Below, in pieces: positions 38,401 through 48,972 of a stretch of 64,000 nt of DNA; positions within the stretch are counted from its first letter, which is position 1, and each line of letters opens with the position of its first letter. A model generated the notes under the pieces. The model was not told the origin of the DNA and ran no database searches. It saw only the letters and a list, made by a program, of their open reading frames with translations. The DNA is from Theristus sp. LFF4_11 (Eukaryota > Nematoda > Chromadorea > Monhysterida > Xyalidae). The position numbers and the translations under genes are program-made. The DNA lies in contig JASANC010001441.1 in the NCBI GenBank assembly GCA_030248135.1, forward strand, positions 1 through 64,000, read 5' to 3'.

Positions 38401-39462
38401 CGCCCCCACCGACGGTTGAACTGTAATCGCAGACAATCAGCTGTTTTTGAATTCAGCTCACTGATTGGCGCAACCACCAACGATGCACCCAATCAGCATT
38501 GCCAGGTTTAAACGCCAGAAATGCTTGTTTTGCAGTTTGACTGTGAAGACACGAAAGCAAATCACATTTTTTAAACATCGAAAAATCAATAAAAAATGCT
38601 TTTTTAGCGCCGTCCGATGGAGGTGGAAATCTCGAAAGCCAACTACGCTGCGATCCCACTGGCTTTGTTGATTGTGGTGTTGTTCTATAATCATGCCAAA
38701 GTGAGTTGCAGTTTTTTCTTTCTTTTTTTGCCGTTAGCTGATAATTTGTTCAGTGTTATTTTGTTAACAATTGATATGACAGCATGCTATCTGCTAGTTA
38801 GCAAAAACAAGTACGAGTGCTTTTTTGAGAGTCTGTGCCACTAGACCCGTGCTTTTGTCTGCAGTGCAAAGTGCCTGTATCGCGTTTAGACGACCAATCA
38901 GTACACGCCATTCTGCGAGTCTAAAAGCAGGGAATTAGCACATCGAAGTAACACTCATCCAAGCGTGTATTGTGGATTTATTCAAACTTGTCCGGACTAA
39001 AATGACGTCATTTGCTTTAAAAACGCCCGTTTGTCAAAGTACAGGCACTAAAATGTCAGTTTGGTGTGACTGATTCGACGTTCACCATTTGTTTACGGGA
39101 AGAAGTCGGCTAAACGGAAATTGTGGTTTGCTGTGAACGGCAAGCGCATGTTTTGCGGCACATGACGTCATTTCAGTGGGACACGTTTGAAAAAATATGC
39201 CATACATCAGTCATCAGTCATCATCAGTATTCATCAGTCCCGTGCTTTGCTTTCGCAGGCCGTACCCGTTCTGCAAGAGATCACGCAGACCATGCTGGAC
39301 AAAGCGTACAATCTCGCAAAGAGAGGTCCGGAGTCGCGCTTTGCTGGGCACAGCGGGCACTCGCCGGGTAGGGGCACGGAGTCTGCAGTACCCGCTGAGT
39401 TCGACTCGGACGCCTCCCCGTTAGCATCCACTAGAAGAAGGGTGAAGGCGCGAAAGACGTAG
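23411..39462 (+). CDS. NOMO: NOMO (nodal modulator) ER membrane protein of the multipass translocon
   Basis: 26 exons: 23411-23584, 23905-24040, 24550-24650, 25154-25260, 25633-25783, 26166-26237, 26673-26906, 27372-27428, 28089-28288, 28715-28886, 29295-29436, 30064-30192, 30959-31095, 31943-32027, 32342-32516, 32990-33032, 33315-33522, 33954-34140, 34615-34741, 34970-35198, 35695-35826, 36794-36903, 37238-37450, 37973-38095, 38608-38700, 39259-39462. All phases fit, giving 1246 aa (the human protein is 1222). It has an N-terminal signal sequence (hydrophobic about 15-30), then CGGFVK and DCAPNNGYYMIP, which are near-invariant in the family. A string of carboxypeptidase-regulatory/Ig-like beta-sandwich repeats follows, with PGxY turns and SDGRYT-type strands. 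One C-terminal membrane helix lies at about 1160-1176, then a basic cytosolic tail. NOMO partners with TMEM147 and nicalin (BOS complex) at the ER translocon; the C. elegans homologue is nra-4. Introns carry many repeats but no exon is broken. Confidence 0.96.
27118..27310. mobile_element. MITE family B copy
   Basis: Begins TCTGCGACTCAGTGCG and ends GCGCATTGAGTCTCAGAAC, with the internal CCTAAGTGACCCGG block. Located in NOMO intron 7, about 60 bp before exon 8. Confidence 0.75.
27646..27832. mobile_element. MITE family B copy, inverted
   Basis: Opposite orientation to the copy at 27118-27310. Contains TTGAATTGCCGCGTC, and CGTCTGCAAACGCATCGAG near the right end. Located in NOMO intron 8. Confidence 0.65.
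27873..28072 (+). mobile_element. tRNA-derived SINE family S1, copy 1
   Basis: Starts with a box A-like TGGCCTGGTGGTAGTGCG and a box B-like GGGATCGAGCCCCGCC. A shared body follows (GGTGTATAGGCACTTAATGA ... GGGTTAGCCCTGGCTAAAAA), ending in an (AAC)n tail. The tail ends 16 bp before NOMO exon 9. Six copies occur in this window. Confidence 0.85.
28467..28666. mobile_element. Harbinger-like MITE with TTA duplication
   Basis: Ends AGGTCCGTTCATAC and GTATGAGCGGGCCG, flanked by TTA (28464-28466 and 28667-28669). Same family as 21115-21309. Lies in NOMO intron 9, ending about 48 bp before exon 10. Confidence 0.8.
28914..29040. mobile_element. small AACCGGTTTT foldback, hAT-like ends
   Basis: Starts TAGGGTTGG and ends CCAACCCCA, with three AACCGGTTTTT blocks inside. 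Flanking 8-mers (ATTGGCGG and TTTGGTGG) match at 6 of 8 bases. Begins 27 bp after NOMO exon 10. Related AAAACCGGTTTT-rich tracts lie at about 8340-8400, 34845-34918, 58530-58600 and 60335-60500. Confidence 0.6.
29867..30052 (+). mobile_element. SINE S1, copy 2
   Basis: Box A (TGGCCTGGTGATAGTG), box B (GGGATCGAGCCCCGCC) and the shared body with (AAC)n tail. The tail ends 11 bp before NOMO exon 12, so the 3' splice site is built almost directly onto the SINE tail. Confidence 0.85.
30240..30310 (+). mobile_element. 3' end of a retroelement with AATAAA + CTGA tail
   Basis: GGCTTGCCTACTCATGGTG, a TCTTACATTGCAG block, then AATAAAACTGACTGAC. The same sequence occurs at 51620-51702 (+), and inverted at about 30795-30885. 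The ends are defined by AATAAA followed by a tetranucleotide run, as in some non-LTR elements and their SINEs. Confidence 0.6.
30795..30885 (-). mobile_element. 3' end of a retroelement with CTGA tail, inverted copy
   Basis: Starts with (CAGT)n and TTTTATTCTG, then TGCACGGCATAATACCAGAG and GTGTAAGACACCGTGAGTAG. It is the complement of the family copy at 51620-51702. Located in NOMO intron 12, about 75 bp before exon 13. Confidence 0.65.
31161..31770. repeat. 20-bp minisatellite, about 31 units
   Basis: Tandem array of TCAAGTGGTGATTGCATTGA that is almost free of substitutions except for one site, G or A (TCAAGTGG / TCAAATGG). The order of variants is GA, GGGGAA, GGGGAA, GAAAAAAAGGGAAGGGG, so two 120-bp higher-order units (31201-31320 and 31321-31440) are visible. 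It begins 65 bp after the end of NOMO exon 13, inside intron 13. Confidence 0.95.
32064..32238. mobile_element. CCAATCAGC-type inverted-repeat element
   Basis: Ends ACAGTCGAACTCT and AGAGTTCGACTGT. Contains AATCAGCTGAT, two GCATGC-type motifs and CACGTGATCACCAACCAATC. Located in NOMO intron 14. Confidence 0.8.
32704..32975. mobile_element. MITE family A copy
   Basis: Left end CGTATGGCCGATTAAACA, right end TTATTTATTCGGCCATTCTG. Internal blocks TCAGGGTGCAAAGAACGCGC and GATCCCGCCTTG are shared with the copies at 6931-7208 and 61354-61643. Ends about 15 bp before NOMO exon 16. Confidence 0.75.
33572..33757 (-). mobile_element. SINE S1, copy 3 (minus strand)
   Basis: Complementary orientation: the tail reads (GTT)n at 33570, followed by GCCAGGGCTAACCCAGAG, and box B as GGCGGGGCTCGATCCCCC. 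Located 50 bp after NOMO exon 17. Confidence 0.85.
35273..35362 (+). mobile_element. SINE S1, copy 4 (3'-truncated)
   Basis: CTCGTGGCCTGGTGGTAGCG, box B ATCGAGCCCCGCC, and the body up to GCACTTAATG; the rest is missing. Located in NOMO intron 20. Confidence 0.75.
35421..35586. mobile_element. CCAATCAGC-type inverted-repeat element
   Basis: Begins ACAGTCCAACTCAATAC; contains AACCAGCTGATTGGTTAATG, two GCATGC motifs and CCAATCAGCTAATTG; ends TTATTTATTGAGT. It is followed at 35595-35625 by AATAAAATGGATGGATGGAT, the tail of another retroelement family that also occurs at 7620-7645. Confidence 0.7.
37618..37735. mobile_element. Harbinger-like MITE, shortened copy
   Basis: Contains ACGGACGTACGTCAAACAGG, GTCTCCGTGAATGGAAGTAT and TACACACATACGTCAGTATG, as in the family at 21115 and 28467. 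Located in NOMO intron 23. Confidence 0.65.
38968..39204. mobile_element. TGACGTCA-bearing MITE, copy A
   Basis: 237-bp element with inverted ends of about 30 bp built from TTCAAACnTGTCC ... ACTnAAATGACGTCAT. The palindrome TGACGTCA (a CREB/ATF-type site) lies near both ends. Copies at 56197-56435 (same orientation), 47957-48205 (inverted) and a diverged one at 47434-47646. Located in NOMO intron 25. Confidence 0.85.
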
Positions 39463-39611
39463 CGACTCTGGTGATGTCACACAATGATAGTTTGATTTTT
39501 TTTATTTTTGTTATTGTGTGATATTTCTGGTTTGAAATTGATGCTTTTGTTGTGTTGATATTGGTTTAGTCGATTCGATTGTAAAACCTCCATCGTGTGA
39601 CCGAAGGGCGA

Positions 39612-39957
39612 ATGTGTACTATCGCGGCCCAGAGAGTTGCGGCCTGGACGATCGCGGCCGAAGTATCGCGGCCTGATAGATCACGGCCTACTCAAAGAAA
39701 GAAAGCTAAAATTATTAATATTATTTGTTGCAAAAAACATGTTTTTGAAACAAAATTTCAATTTTTTTTGCCACACTGAAAAAAAAGCGCGCGCATAAAA
39801 TAAAATAACCAGTTGCGAGCAACAAAAACAATGACAAAGCTTCAAAATAAAGTGGGCCGCAATCGTCCCAGGCCGCCGTTGTTCAGGCCGCGATCATTCA
39901 GGTCGCATTCTTTCAGGCCGCGACTATCGAGCCGCGATCGAACGCACGTCCATCGGA
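39612..39957. mobile_element. foldback element FB-3
   Basis: Inverted terminal arrays of a 15-bp unit of the type ATCGCGGCCTGATAG: five units at 39621-39692, and the complementary AGGCCGCGATCATTC type at 39869-39948. The AT-rich middle (about 39695-39850) has no ORF. Start GTGTACTATCGCGGCCC resembles the complement of the FB-2 right end (GTGTACTATTCCGGCCC). No clean target duplication was found. Begins 150 bp after the NOMO stop codon, so it may lie in the NOMO 3' untranslated region or just past it. Confidence 0.75.
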
Positions 39958-42900
39958 ATGTGGTTTCGATTGCAATGAAATTGCGAAACTGTGGACCTGC
40001 GAAGCACACGAGGTTTTTTTTAATCGACAAAAATAATAATACGGTAGATCATCATTAGTCGAACAATAGATGTCTGGTCACTCATTTTTATGCAGCGTTA
40101 TTTGTTTTGCGCTGAAACGAGTTTTATTGTTCTGTTGTCTCTGGGTTTTGTTTTGTTGTTTTGTGCTCGTGTGTGTGTGCTTTTTAAATGAAAAACCGAA
40201 CATTATCTCGAGACCATATAACGACTGGCTAACTGATGGCGCACTGAAACGGGCCGCTCGTAAAAGTGTATCCAAGACAAATATCCAAACTTTCCAATAT
40301 TCTGTTCGCTGCGCTGATTGGCTGCGTCATGTGTGGTGCGGCTCAGTGTACGCGTTGGATAGTTTCAAGAACAGCCAATTAACTTGGCATTTGAAATTTT
40401 CACATATAGTTCAAAAGCGGCTGAAGTCTTTTGATTTTTCTTCACGACAGAAAAAGTGTTGATCGTTTTATTGGGATTTCATGTTTTACACAGTGCAAGC
40501 AAAAACTCGCAAAAACTGGCAATTATCCATTACGGACAATAAAATGCGCGCCCCGCTTGTAACTGTCGTGAGTCAATTTTGAAATTACGGTTTTACAACA
40601 AGCACACTTCTGTTCTCTCTTGTCGCAGTTATCGTGCGTGGTCACCCTCTGGAAATATTACGACACACATTTGTTGGCCGTTTATTTGTGCTGAGTTTTT
40701 TTACGGCAAAGGACATACAATTTTCAAATTTCTTCTTATACTCGCAATTCGTTGCGATAAAAATTTAATTGACATGCACAAAATTACGCACGCAGAAAGA
40801 GACATGGCTAAATGATTTTTGTTTGATTTTTTCACAATTTCTGTCCAAGATGCCTCAAAATTGAATTCGCTTCGGCTGCCGAAAACCTTTTATTGTCTCT
40901 TTGTATCCGTCTGTAATAACAAACGGTGCAACGGTTTTTGTCGTTGGGCGTTGTGCTTCTCTTCGAGTCCATTTTCGCATAACCGATTCAGTGTGCTTGA
41001 AAAAATCTATTGTATTTTTCTATTATATGACCTTTCTGCGCTCGCCTTATTATTGTTGTGGGAGCGTGTTTAGTTTTTTTTTCAACCTCGTCATTTAACA
41101 AACAATCGACAACAAAACTACGCGAAATTCTTCGTTTTTTTTTGAAGCGAATTAAACGAAATGATTTGAACTGCCAAAGCGGTGTGGTGACTCACAAAAT
41201 GCGATTTACAAATACGACATTGCAAAAAAACGGTGATCGTTGGAGAGAAAAATCGACTTTTAGTGCATTCTTCAGTCGCAGTGTCCAAGTCAATTTCAGA
41301 GATCTTTCAAGAAACACGCTAATAAACTTGGCATTGCTCGTTTACACGGAAATACCGTAATTTGTCCACAAACTGCTTTACACTACAGTATCTACCGCAC
41401 CGTAATTAGCGAACCGTGTTCACTTCTGCTTCAACTAATCCTATTCACATGTTCGATGGTGCACGCAAGTTCAAGATCGCGTCGAGACCTGCTACAGTAG
41501 ATAGACCGTAGTCTCATTATTGTAAAGAGTTTATTGCCTAAAATCTGCGGCATATCTAGAGATATACAATATTCCGCTTCCACCAACATGTCTCGATTAT
41601 TTTACAATATTGCCTCAGCGTGTGCGCTAGCGTGTGTGTACACTTTTGGTCCGTTTTTATGATTATTTAGCCCGCGAATTTGTTGACGACCACCGCGCGG
41701 TGCGGCATCGTAAACCGCAGTAAAGGGCCAATACAGCAGCACACACAATGGTCGAGGTTCGTGAAAACGTTTCTATTGTCTCGATTATTGTTTTTAAAGT
41801 GGGACCGCGGTGTGGTTCCTTCCTGATGAATACCGGAACGGTTTTTTTGTACATTCGGACTACGGTAGCGACCGTGTCGCGTCTCGACACGATCTTGATG
41901 CAATATTGCTTTTCGCCAAAAAATGCACCATGTTAAGAAATTCAGGAAAATCAATTTTTTCTCAGCGATAAATCAGTTTTGACAAAGACAATCAGAAACT
42001 TGCACATTGATCGGGTCAAGACCCATTCACGGTAGGCAGATACCGTAACCAGTGTGCCCGGAAGTTTTTTGAGATTCGATATTCTCGATGATAATGCTCC
42101 CTGATGTCGTGTTTTAATTTCTGCTGTCGAATTCACAGTTGCTTTAATCATATGGTTACCGTTCTATCTGCTCTCTCAGTTTTGGCTTTTTTTCTGATTA
42201 TCATTTTTGCTGATGTCAAAAACTGCACCGGCATACGCTGCTTACGGTAGCGGGTCTCGACACGAAGCTCATAACATCAACGATACACAATGTTCTAAAG
42301 TCACAAAGTTTTCCTCAGTGACGTTGCGCAAACACACAGGCACACACATGCTGGCAAGCCGGTGTGTGTGCCTGCCAGTGTGTTTGTTTGTGCCTGCACA
42401 ATGACCACTGGTTCCAGACTGAGACTTTCTGTCAAATCTTGCTGGGCGAAATCAAATCTGACAATCATGATGAGTTGCGCAACGGATGGGCTGTTCAGAA
42501 AAAATCGACTGTTTGTGATAGATGTATCATACAATAGAATGTACCGTAATCACAGTAACCTACGTCTTTTCATATTCGCGATTGTTCTTAATTTGTCATA
42601 GTTCTCTTCTTTTATACGGTAATCGGTTTACAAGCCCTCCCTTATTGTCTCCTTGAACTGGTGCGACCAAAAAAAAGTTTTCTCTGCGCGCTATAAAACA
42701 CGCGCTGTATACTGAATTTTTATATGACACTTTTTTTACGATACTTGTCGTGGCCATTATTAGCTTCGATGCGACTTTTCGCCAGAATAGATTCTGTTTC
42801 ACCGCATAGATTTTCGCCCGAAATCCGAATAAACTTCAGGATGCTCGTTTTCCGGGCGTGTGCACAGCCGAAACCGCAAGGAACCCAATGTTTTAATTGG

Positions 42901-45900
42901 GATTATATTGTAGGGAAATAGTGTGAGTTTTTACGCATGAAAATTTTATTTTATTCGTTTCATTTTGATTCGTTTTCAAATCGAAAGTGTTTCGAAATGC
43001 CTTCATATGTCCCAATAAACATTCTTAATCGTTGCGCTGCGTGGCTAATTATCTGCTTTGACGGCCGAATAAAACTGATAACGACCCCAGAAGGGGCGCT
43101 AAATTGTTTATATGACGCTATAAAAGCGACAAATCCAAGCGCGCTTGATTGGCTGTGGCATGGTGGCTGGGCCAATCAGCACATCACATTCAAGCAGCAG
43201 CCAATCAGCTGCTCTCACACAAGGCGCTGACTCAAAGCTGGGCACAAGTCGAGATCTATAAAAATCATTTTTACTGGTATTTTTGTCTCGCGCAGGCTTC
43301 CCGCGTGGTAAACTGTATGTTCTTCTGAAATCATGCTTAAAATGCAACTTATGGGTTCATTTCTGGCGGTAGATTAGATTACGGTAGGACCGTGTCGGGT
43401 CTTGACACGATCTCAGCTGATACTGTACAACTGTCGTTCGTGCGCCGTGTACAAGAATGCGCTGTTGGGAATGTCCCGTTTACGCAGCTTTTTCTCAATC
43501 ATGATTTTGTGTAATGAATGTCTTTTGGTAAAAAATTGTGTATGGCAGTTACGGTAACAATTACCGTAGCTGTCAGTTTCGACGAGCCAATAATGCTCAT
43601 GCGCGACTATTAAAAACGTGCGATGCGCGCCATAAAACCGGCAACAACCACCACTGCTTGCAGTCGTTACAAGTGCAGTTTTGCGCGAAAACTGCGCTAT
43701 TTTCGAATCGAAATTGCAGTCAGTTCTTCGGATCCGCCGAAACTTTCAGCCGACTTTCAAAGATAAAAGTTTTCAAAGTTATTTTTATCGGCGCAGACCA
43801 GGCCGTTTTCAGCCGCGATGTTTACGGCGACAAGTTTTAAGTTGCACAAAATCTTTATTTTTTGTGTCTTTTATTGTCAGAATAATAATAATTTCGAGTT
43901 TTTCTTGTGATCGCCTTGGTCGTTTTTTTTTAAGTTTTGTTTTCTCATTCTGAGAAAAATGGCGGGCAATGAATCCTGCGACAAAAAACGCGTTTCAATT
44001 CGCCGCACCAATTGGCGTCTCTAATGTTGTTTTCTAGATCCGCGCCCTAAACAAAAAACCGAAGCTAAGAAGTGCAAAAAAACCAGTTGTGCCCGGCGAA
44101 AGTGCACCATCTTGTGCTCAGAGGTCTAGCAGGGCACTGGTAAACTTTTGCTTGGAACAGTTTTGACCCGTGCCCTGGCGCATCAGAGATCGCGTTTTGA
44201 CACAATATGATTGTCCATCCATGTTGTTGTTTTTCCAAACACTCACACCATTACGCATTGATGGATTGGGTGTGAAAGAACTGTCTCTCTTTTTTCCGTC
44301 GCTTGTCAGTCTGGTGCACACGTCAAATATCTGGCAAAAAAAGTTTTGTTCGTCCGCGAAAAACAGCCATGTGCAAGTGTCTGTATCGCTGGCAGAGGAG
44401 GTACTTGGTGTAATTGGTTACAGAATCGTGATGGGCAGTAAAATACAGTGCTGAGACCAAAAACTCGACCAGTCGTGGAGTGACCACTGCTTACTTAACA
44501 AATTCTTGAGTAACCTCTGGTTCAACTAAAGTTCTTCGTTGAGCAAACTTTACAAACCAAAAGTCACCCAACAATGATTTGTCCAGGTTCTCTGTTGATT
44601 TTTTTGGTCATCGGTATTATTTTATTTGCATTTTGGCTTTGTCCCGTACCTTGACCTGCTTCGTGTTCCTTATCCCCTTTAATGCCTAAAAACACTTTTT
44701 AATTTTTTAAAGAAAAGTTCGTCCCATGGAACAAATGATTTTATGAAAAACTATTTTACAAGCAGAAATAATTCTTTTTCGGGACATGACATGACAGGGG
44801 ATCCGTACACGAGGCATCGTTTTAGCAGTCCAATTCTCAGTGACTGTGTGAAACCACCTTCACGCAGAACAAACTGCATCCTGTACAGGATGCCATCCAG
44901 CACTGCATCTATTGCTTGCTATCGTAGCACTGTAGCACAGTTTGCAGTGCAGGAGGTTTTGTAGTGCAGTTTGCAGTGCAGGAGGTTTTGCAGTGCAGGA
45001 TGCAGTGCAGGGTGCATTTTTATTCTGTGAGTTACGTGCGTAGATCAGTCTGTTTCACAAAAGTTCCACAGTTGACATGGCGTTTTTTCGCAAAGGCAAC
45101 AACATAAAAACCACATTTCCACTGCATGTGCACGCGTTTTACACGCATTTTTATTACACGTTCACATGTCAATATGCGCATGGGAGTGTGCTAGGCGACC
45201 AGTCTAAGTGACACATGCACGTGTAATGGACATATGTAATTTTTATGTGAAAAGTTTTCTCTCGCGTCTGTTTGAATGCTGGCAGAATAAATGGCATAAA
45301 TCTGTGCTGGTGGTTGGCGGTATAACGTGTGCGCGTAATTTCGACCATTTTTCATATGTTTCGAAATAATAAACGCAAATACGCTGTCAAACCATCGCTT
45401 GGTTTCACTGCAAACGCTCAAAACTTTTCAACCGAGAAGCACTGACTACCGTACAAGTACCGTATTACTTCCGTGTACAAGGCTTTGTGGAAAAATTACA
45501 AAAAAGCGTGAGAAATTTTAATTTGATCGCACCGTCACTCGAAAAAAACTGCATTAACTTTGGTTCCATCAATCCAAATGGAATAATGGCAATTGTTTGG
45601 CAGTGATCCCAAAGATAATAAGGCACATTTATCATTTTTATTTGAGGTGCAGGTTATGTGCTGTTCAGAGCAAGATCGAGTCAAGACCTAATACCGTAGA
45701 CACGATAAATCAAATTCGACTTTCTCCACATGTTCATTTATTGACTAAAATGCCCGTCAATGGAACACGGACTGATTAACTTTGCTCATCACTTGATTTG
45801 CTCATTTGAACCGGGAAAAGGCGCGTGCTGATTGGTTCTGAAAGAGCAGTGCCCAATCAGTGTTGCGCCAATAATAACACACTAAATAGGTTTGTCTCCA

Positions 45901-47433
45901 CAGTTTCATTTTTGTTTTTTTCTCTTTCTATCTTTGCTTCTCAATTGTCTTCCCACAAACCAAGAACAGATAGTCTTTTCAATTCCCGGCAGATCAGCGT
46001 TTCAACATTCCAGTTAGTGTATTTAGCGCAGCGCAAATAGCTTTGCAATTCGAAATGAAGACAATTACGAATACATGTACATTTTCACTTTACATCATTT
46101 TATCTGTATTCGTATGACAATATTTGTGATATTGTTCAATATATTTTCCCTCCTTTGACATTCTGATGTGTGTACATTTGTCGTAAAACGGAGTAATTTC
46201 TTAATTGTCATAATTGCATGTTTCAGAGTGAACTTTTATGGGAGTAAAAGAATCGGCTCTCTAGTCACTGTACGCTACAGTTCATTGACCTGCAAAATGT
46301 GTGTTTTGAACTTTTTTCGAATGCAAAGAAGTGCATTTTTCCAGGTTGGTCTATGAATGAACTGAAGGTTCTGGTAAGCTGAAGTACTGACACTGAACAT
46401 CAGATACTTTTCTTAAACCAATCGGCCCGCGAAAAGAATTTAAAATTCCCTGTCGTTTTTCACAATCATTTTTTCCATGATTTTCAGTGATTACCAGAAA
46501 TTTGCTGATTACAGTGGATGTGGATTGGACGATCGAAAAACGCCTCCATAACTGAAATTCGAATAAAAACCATTCAAATGAAAAAAACCAGGATCACAAG
46601 GCTGCCGCCGCTAAGAGAGCTATCCGTTGACAGTTTTCCGGGCCGCATTTCAAGGAAAATCGGTGATTTGTTGTTTTACTGTCATGGAGTTGCTCTCTTC
46701 AGATGCGAACAGCAGAAGAAAAAACAAGAAACTATTGTTCCCATATTCATTTTGAAGTTGGATATACGTTACTGTTCGTTCGTCACAACTGCAATTTGAA
46801 ACTTTTCATCAAATCGACGTCTACCAAACAACAGTGCCTGTGATAACTGGTAAGTCTTGTCAAGTCAAGCATAACAACTGGTGGTGATATGTTTTATTTT
46901 TTTATTTTTTCTGCACTTTTCCTAAATGTCTGAGACTATCGGTTGTTTGAATTTTTTAAACTGTGATTGGTTGTTTGAGCATCATGCAGTCAATCAGCAT
47001 GTGCAGTAAATTGAGCCGGAAGTTTTGAGTATTTTGGTGTTGATTTTATGGCAACCGATTTCATCAGACAAAAATTCTCTGAGAAAAACAGGACAAGGCA
47101 TGCCGCGCCACGGTTCCCTTGAATTCCCTGTGCCTGTATCGAGAAATGATCTTTTCATTTTTGCCATGATGTTTTTTACTGCGCAGCTAAAAATGTTCTG
47201 TCAAAATCTTTGTTTTCTGTTGTATAAATGCCCAAAATGAGAAAATACGTAAATATACAGTACAGTAAGTGTGATGGTTGAGTTTTCTTCCTAGTCTGTG
47301 TTGGTTGCAAGTCCTAGTTTTCAGACGTGCACTCTGTATAACGTGGTGAAATTGCAAAACCACGCACACGCACTCCTGATAATAACGTATGTGTGCCAGT
47401 GTGTTTGTTTTTGCGGTTGCAAAAACATTGCGG
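39958..47433. other. 7.5-kb intergenic region, no gene recognised
   Basis: AT-rich, without an exon I can support. It holds scattered copies of the TACGGTA ... GTCTCGACACGA motif (for example 41473-41510, 41860-41900, 42008-42050, 42243-42268, 43380-43415, 45668-45706) and CAAACACACTGGC motifs (42325-42410). Because a real gene with very short exons sits next door, small exons here could easily be missed. Weak candidates noted near 44037-44130 (+) and 46590-46665 (either strand) were not accepted. Confidence 0.4.
44936..45016. repeat. short direct repeats of GCAGTGCAG
   Basis: GTTTGCAGTGCAGGAGGTTT occurs twice, followed by GCAGTGCAGGATGCAGTGCA. Complementary CACTGCATC sequence lies about 40 bp upstream, so a hairpin is possible. 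Confidence 0.7.
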
Positions 47434-47646
47434 TATTGCAGATATCCAACCGTGTCAAAACGAAATGACGTCATTTTGTTTTATAAATATACTCGTTTGT
47501 CAGGCACGAATTTCAATTTTTTAGTTCACGTCTTCAATATCATTTCACGAGCAGGGATAAGCTGCATGTCGCGCGACAAGCCCATATTTCGCAACAGATG
47601 ACGTTATTTCGATTTGACAAGTTTTGAAAAAAGGGCTACAGTATAT
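47434..47646. mobile_element. TGACGTCA-bearing MITE, diverged copy
   Basis: TATTGCAGATATCCAACCGT and AAATGACGTCATTTTG on the left, GATGACGTTATTTCG and CAAGTTTTGAAAAAAGG on the right. Same plan and length as the copies at 38968 and 56197, but strongly diverged. Lies just 3' of the neuropeptide gene. Confidence 0.6.
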
Positions 47647-47696
47647 ATTACAAGCGGAGTGCACTATCTTCAGACCGGGATTTTCAGTTTACATTT

Positions 47697-47702
47697 TTTA
47701 TT
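47697..47702 (-). terminator. poly(A) signal of the neuropeptide gene
   Basis: AATAAA on the minus strand, 12 bp after the neuropeptide stop codon. The position is close but possible for a compact 3' end, and it supports the gene model. Confidence 0.6.
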
Positions 47703-47714
47703 CCACAAACAGTG

Positions 47715-48972
47715 TCAACCGAATCGTGGTAGTCCATCTGGCATCATCCGACCAAACCGAGGCAGGCCGTCTGGCACGTCGCGTTTGCCGAATCTGAAAA
47801 AAAAACGATTCTTTAATGAGTGCGATACTGCAATGTGGTATCTTAAACGTGATGGAACTTTTGCGGAACTGTCAAAGCGCCCACTCATGCAGTCGCGCGC
47901 GCTGATGCAGAGGCGTTAGCTTCAAAAGCATATGACACTGCGGTTGTGTTTTCAGCTATGACCTATTTTTCAAACGTGTTCCACTGAAATGACGTCATGT
48001 GCCGCAAAACATGCGCTTGTCGTTCAGAGCATATCAGACGTTCCGTTTAGCCGATTTTTCCCCGTAAACAAATGGTGAATGTCGAATCAGTCACTCCAAA
48101 CTGAAATTTTAGTGCCTGTACTTTGACAAACGGGCGAACTTTGACAAACTTTTTCAAGCAAATGACGTCATTTTAGTCCGGACACGTTTGAATAAATCCA
48201 CAATACTTGTACATTAGCCAGATGGACTGTACCGCGGTATTCCATCGTAGAACACGGCCCGTTTGCCGAACCGCGGCGGGCCGCTCAGGATCAGCGGCTC
48301 TGCGGCCAGTGGCACAGAGCGAATTGAGCGCAACATGAGCAGCTCACCATCTGCAACGAGTTCCATTTATAATTGTTGAACAAAAGGTTTGGTTTCAGTT
48401 TTTTTGGCACGTTTGTATCGGCTTCTGTGCGAACATTAATTTTTTCACGATGTTTTTAGCCAGGGCTAACCCAGGAAAGCGTACAGAACGCCACTGAGTT
48501 AAGCGCCCATCGAGTGTTCTGCTCTGTCCTAAAGTGCCAATACACACCGCTCGGCGGGGCTCGATCCCCCAAGCCGTTACCACTAAGGCCACGACGGTGC
48601 ACGGTTTTGATCCGTGGAGTTGATTGGTTGTATGATGCGGCCAAACAGACAAAAACCGTGACCGCTGTGCGAGTGGTGGTCAGTTTTTCTTGCATGCTAC
48701 AGCTGTATGCATCCCTCGCTGTTTTTTCTTCCAAAAAACAAACAAAACGCGGGATCAACACCAGCAGCAGTAAGCACTAAGCAGTAAATTCTGGTAAATT
48801 TGATTTCAGAGTTTTTTTTTTTTCAAACAGTGATCGTTTCTCAACGCCGGAATTTTTACAGACAGTGTAAACCAAGATGCCAACCTGAGATTTCTGCTAC
48901 AGTGCTCGCTACGATGGCCAATAATACAACGGACGTCCCAGTCAGTAGGCGAAAATGCGCTGTCGTGGTCAT
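47715..48972 (-). CDS. secreted PRFamide (FMRFamide-like) neuropeptide precursor
   Basis: Three short exons read right to left: 48972-48885, 48350-48233, 47793-47715; 94 aa. Donors are GTTGGC and GTACAG, acceptors TTGCAG and TTTCAG, phases 1 and 2. Exon 1 encodes a signal peptide with core SVVLLAIVASTVA. The rest is a prohormone with four C-terminal-amide repeats: a peptide ending LILSGPPRFG before KR, then AVFYDGIPRFG-KR, DVPDGLPRFG-R and MMPDGLPRFG at the stop. Gly is the amide donor and KR or R are the convertase sites, so the predicted products end in PRF-amide. No single exon makes a 60-residue ORF. The intron between GIPR and FG splits one peptide, so only the spliced message gives it. 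GPPRFG recalls the nematode FLP-31 type (from memory); exact family assignment is open. Intron 2 contains a TGACGTCA-bearing MITE and intron 1 a SINE. Confidence 0.85.
47957..48205. mobile_element. TGACGTCA-bearing MITE, copy C (inverted)
   Basis: 249-bp inverted copy of the element at 38968-39204. Begins TATGACCTATTTTTCAAACG and ends CAAATGACGTCATTTTAG, then TTGAATAAATCCACAATA. Fills about half of neuropeptide intron 2 and ends 28 bp from the donor of exon 2. Confidence 0.85.
48449..48596 (-). mobile_element. SINE S1, copy 5 (minus strand, 5' part diverged)
   Basis: GTTTTTAGCCAGGGCTAACCC, GCGCCCATCGAGT, and box B as GGCGGGGCTCGATCCCCC. Located in neuropeptide intron 1, about 100 bp upstream of exon 2. 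Confidence 0.75.

Noticed and set aside
44037..44130. Lys/Cys-rich short exon candidate on the plus strand
   Set aside because: An acceptor-like CTAG precedes it, but there is no partner exon or recognisable domain.
46590..46665. GC-richer short exon candidate in the 40-47 kb region
   Set aside because: Short open frames exist on both strands, but none splices to a neighbour or resembles a family.
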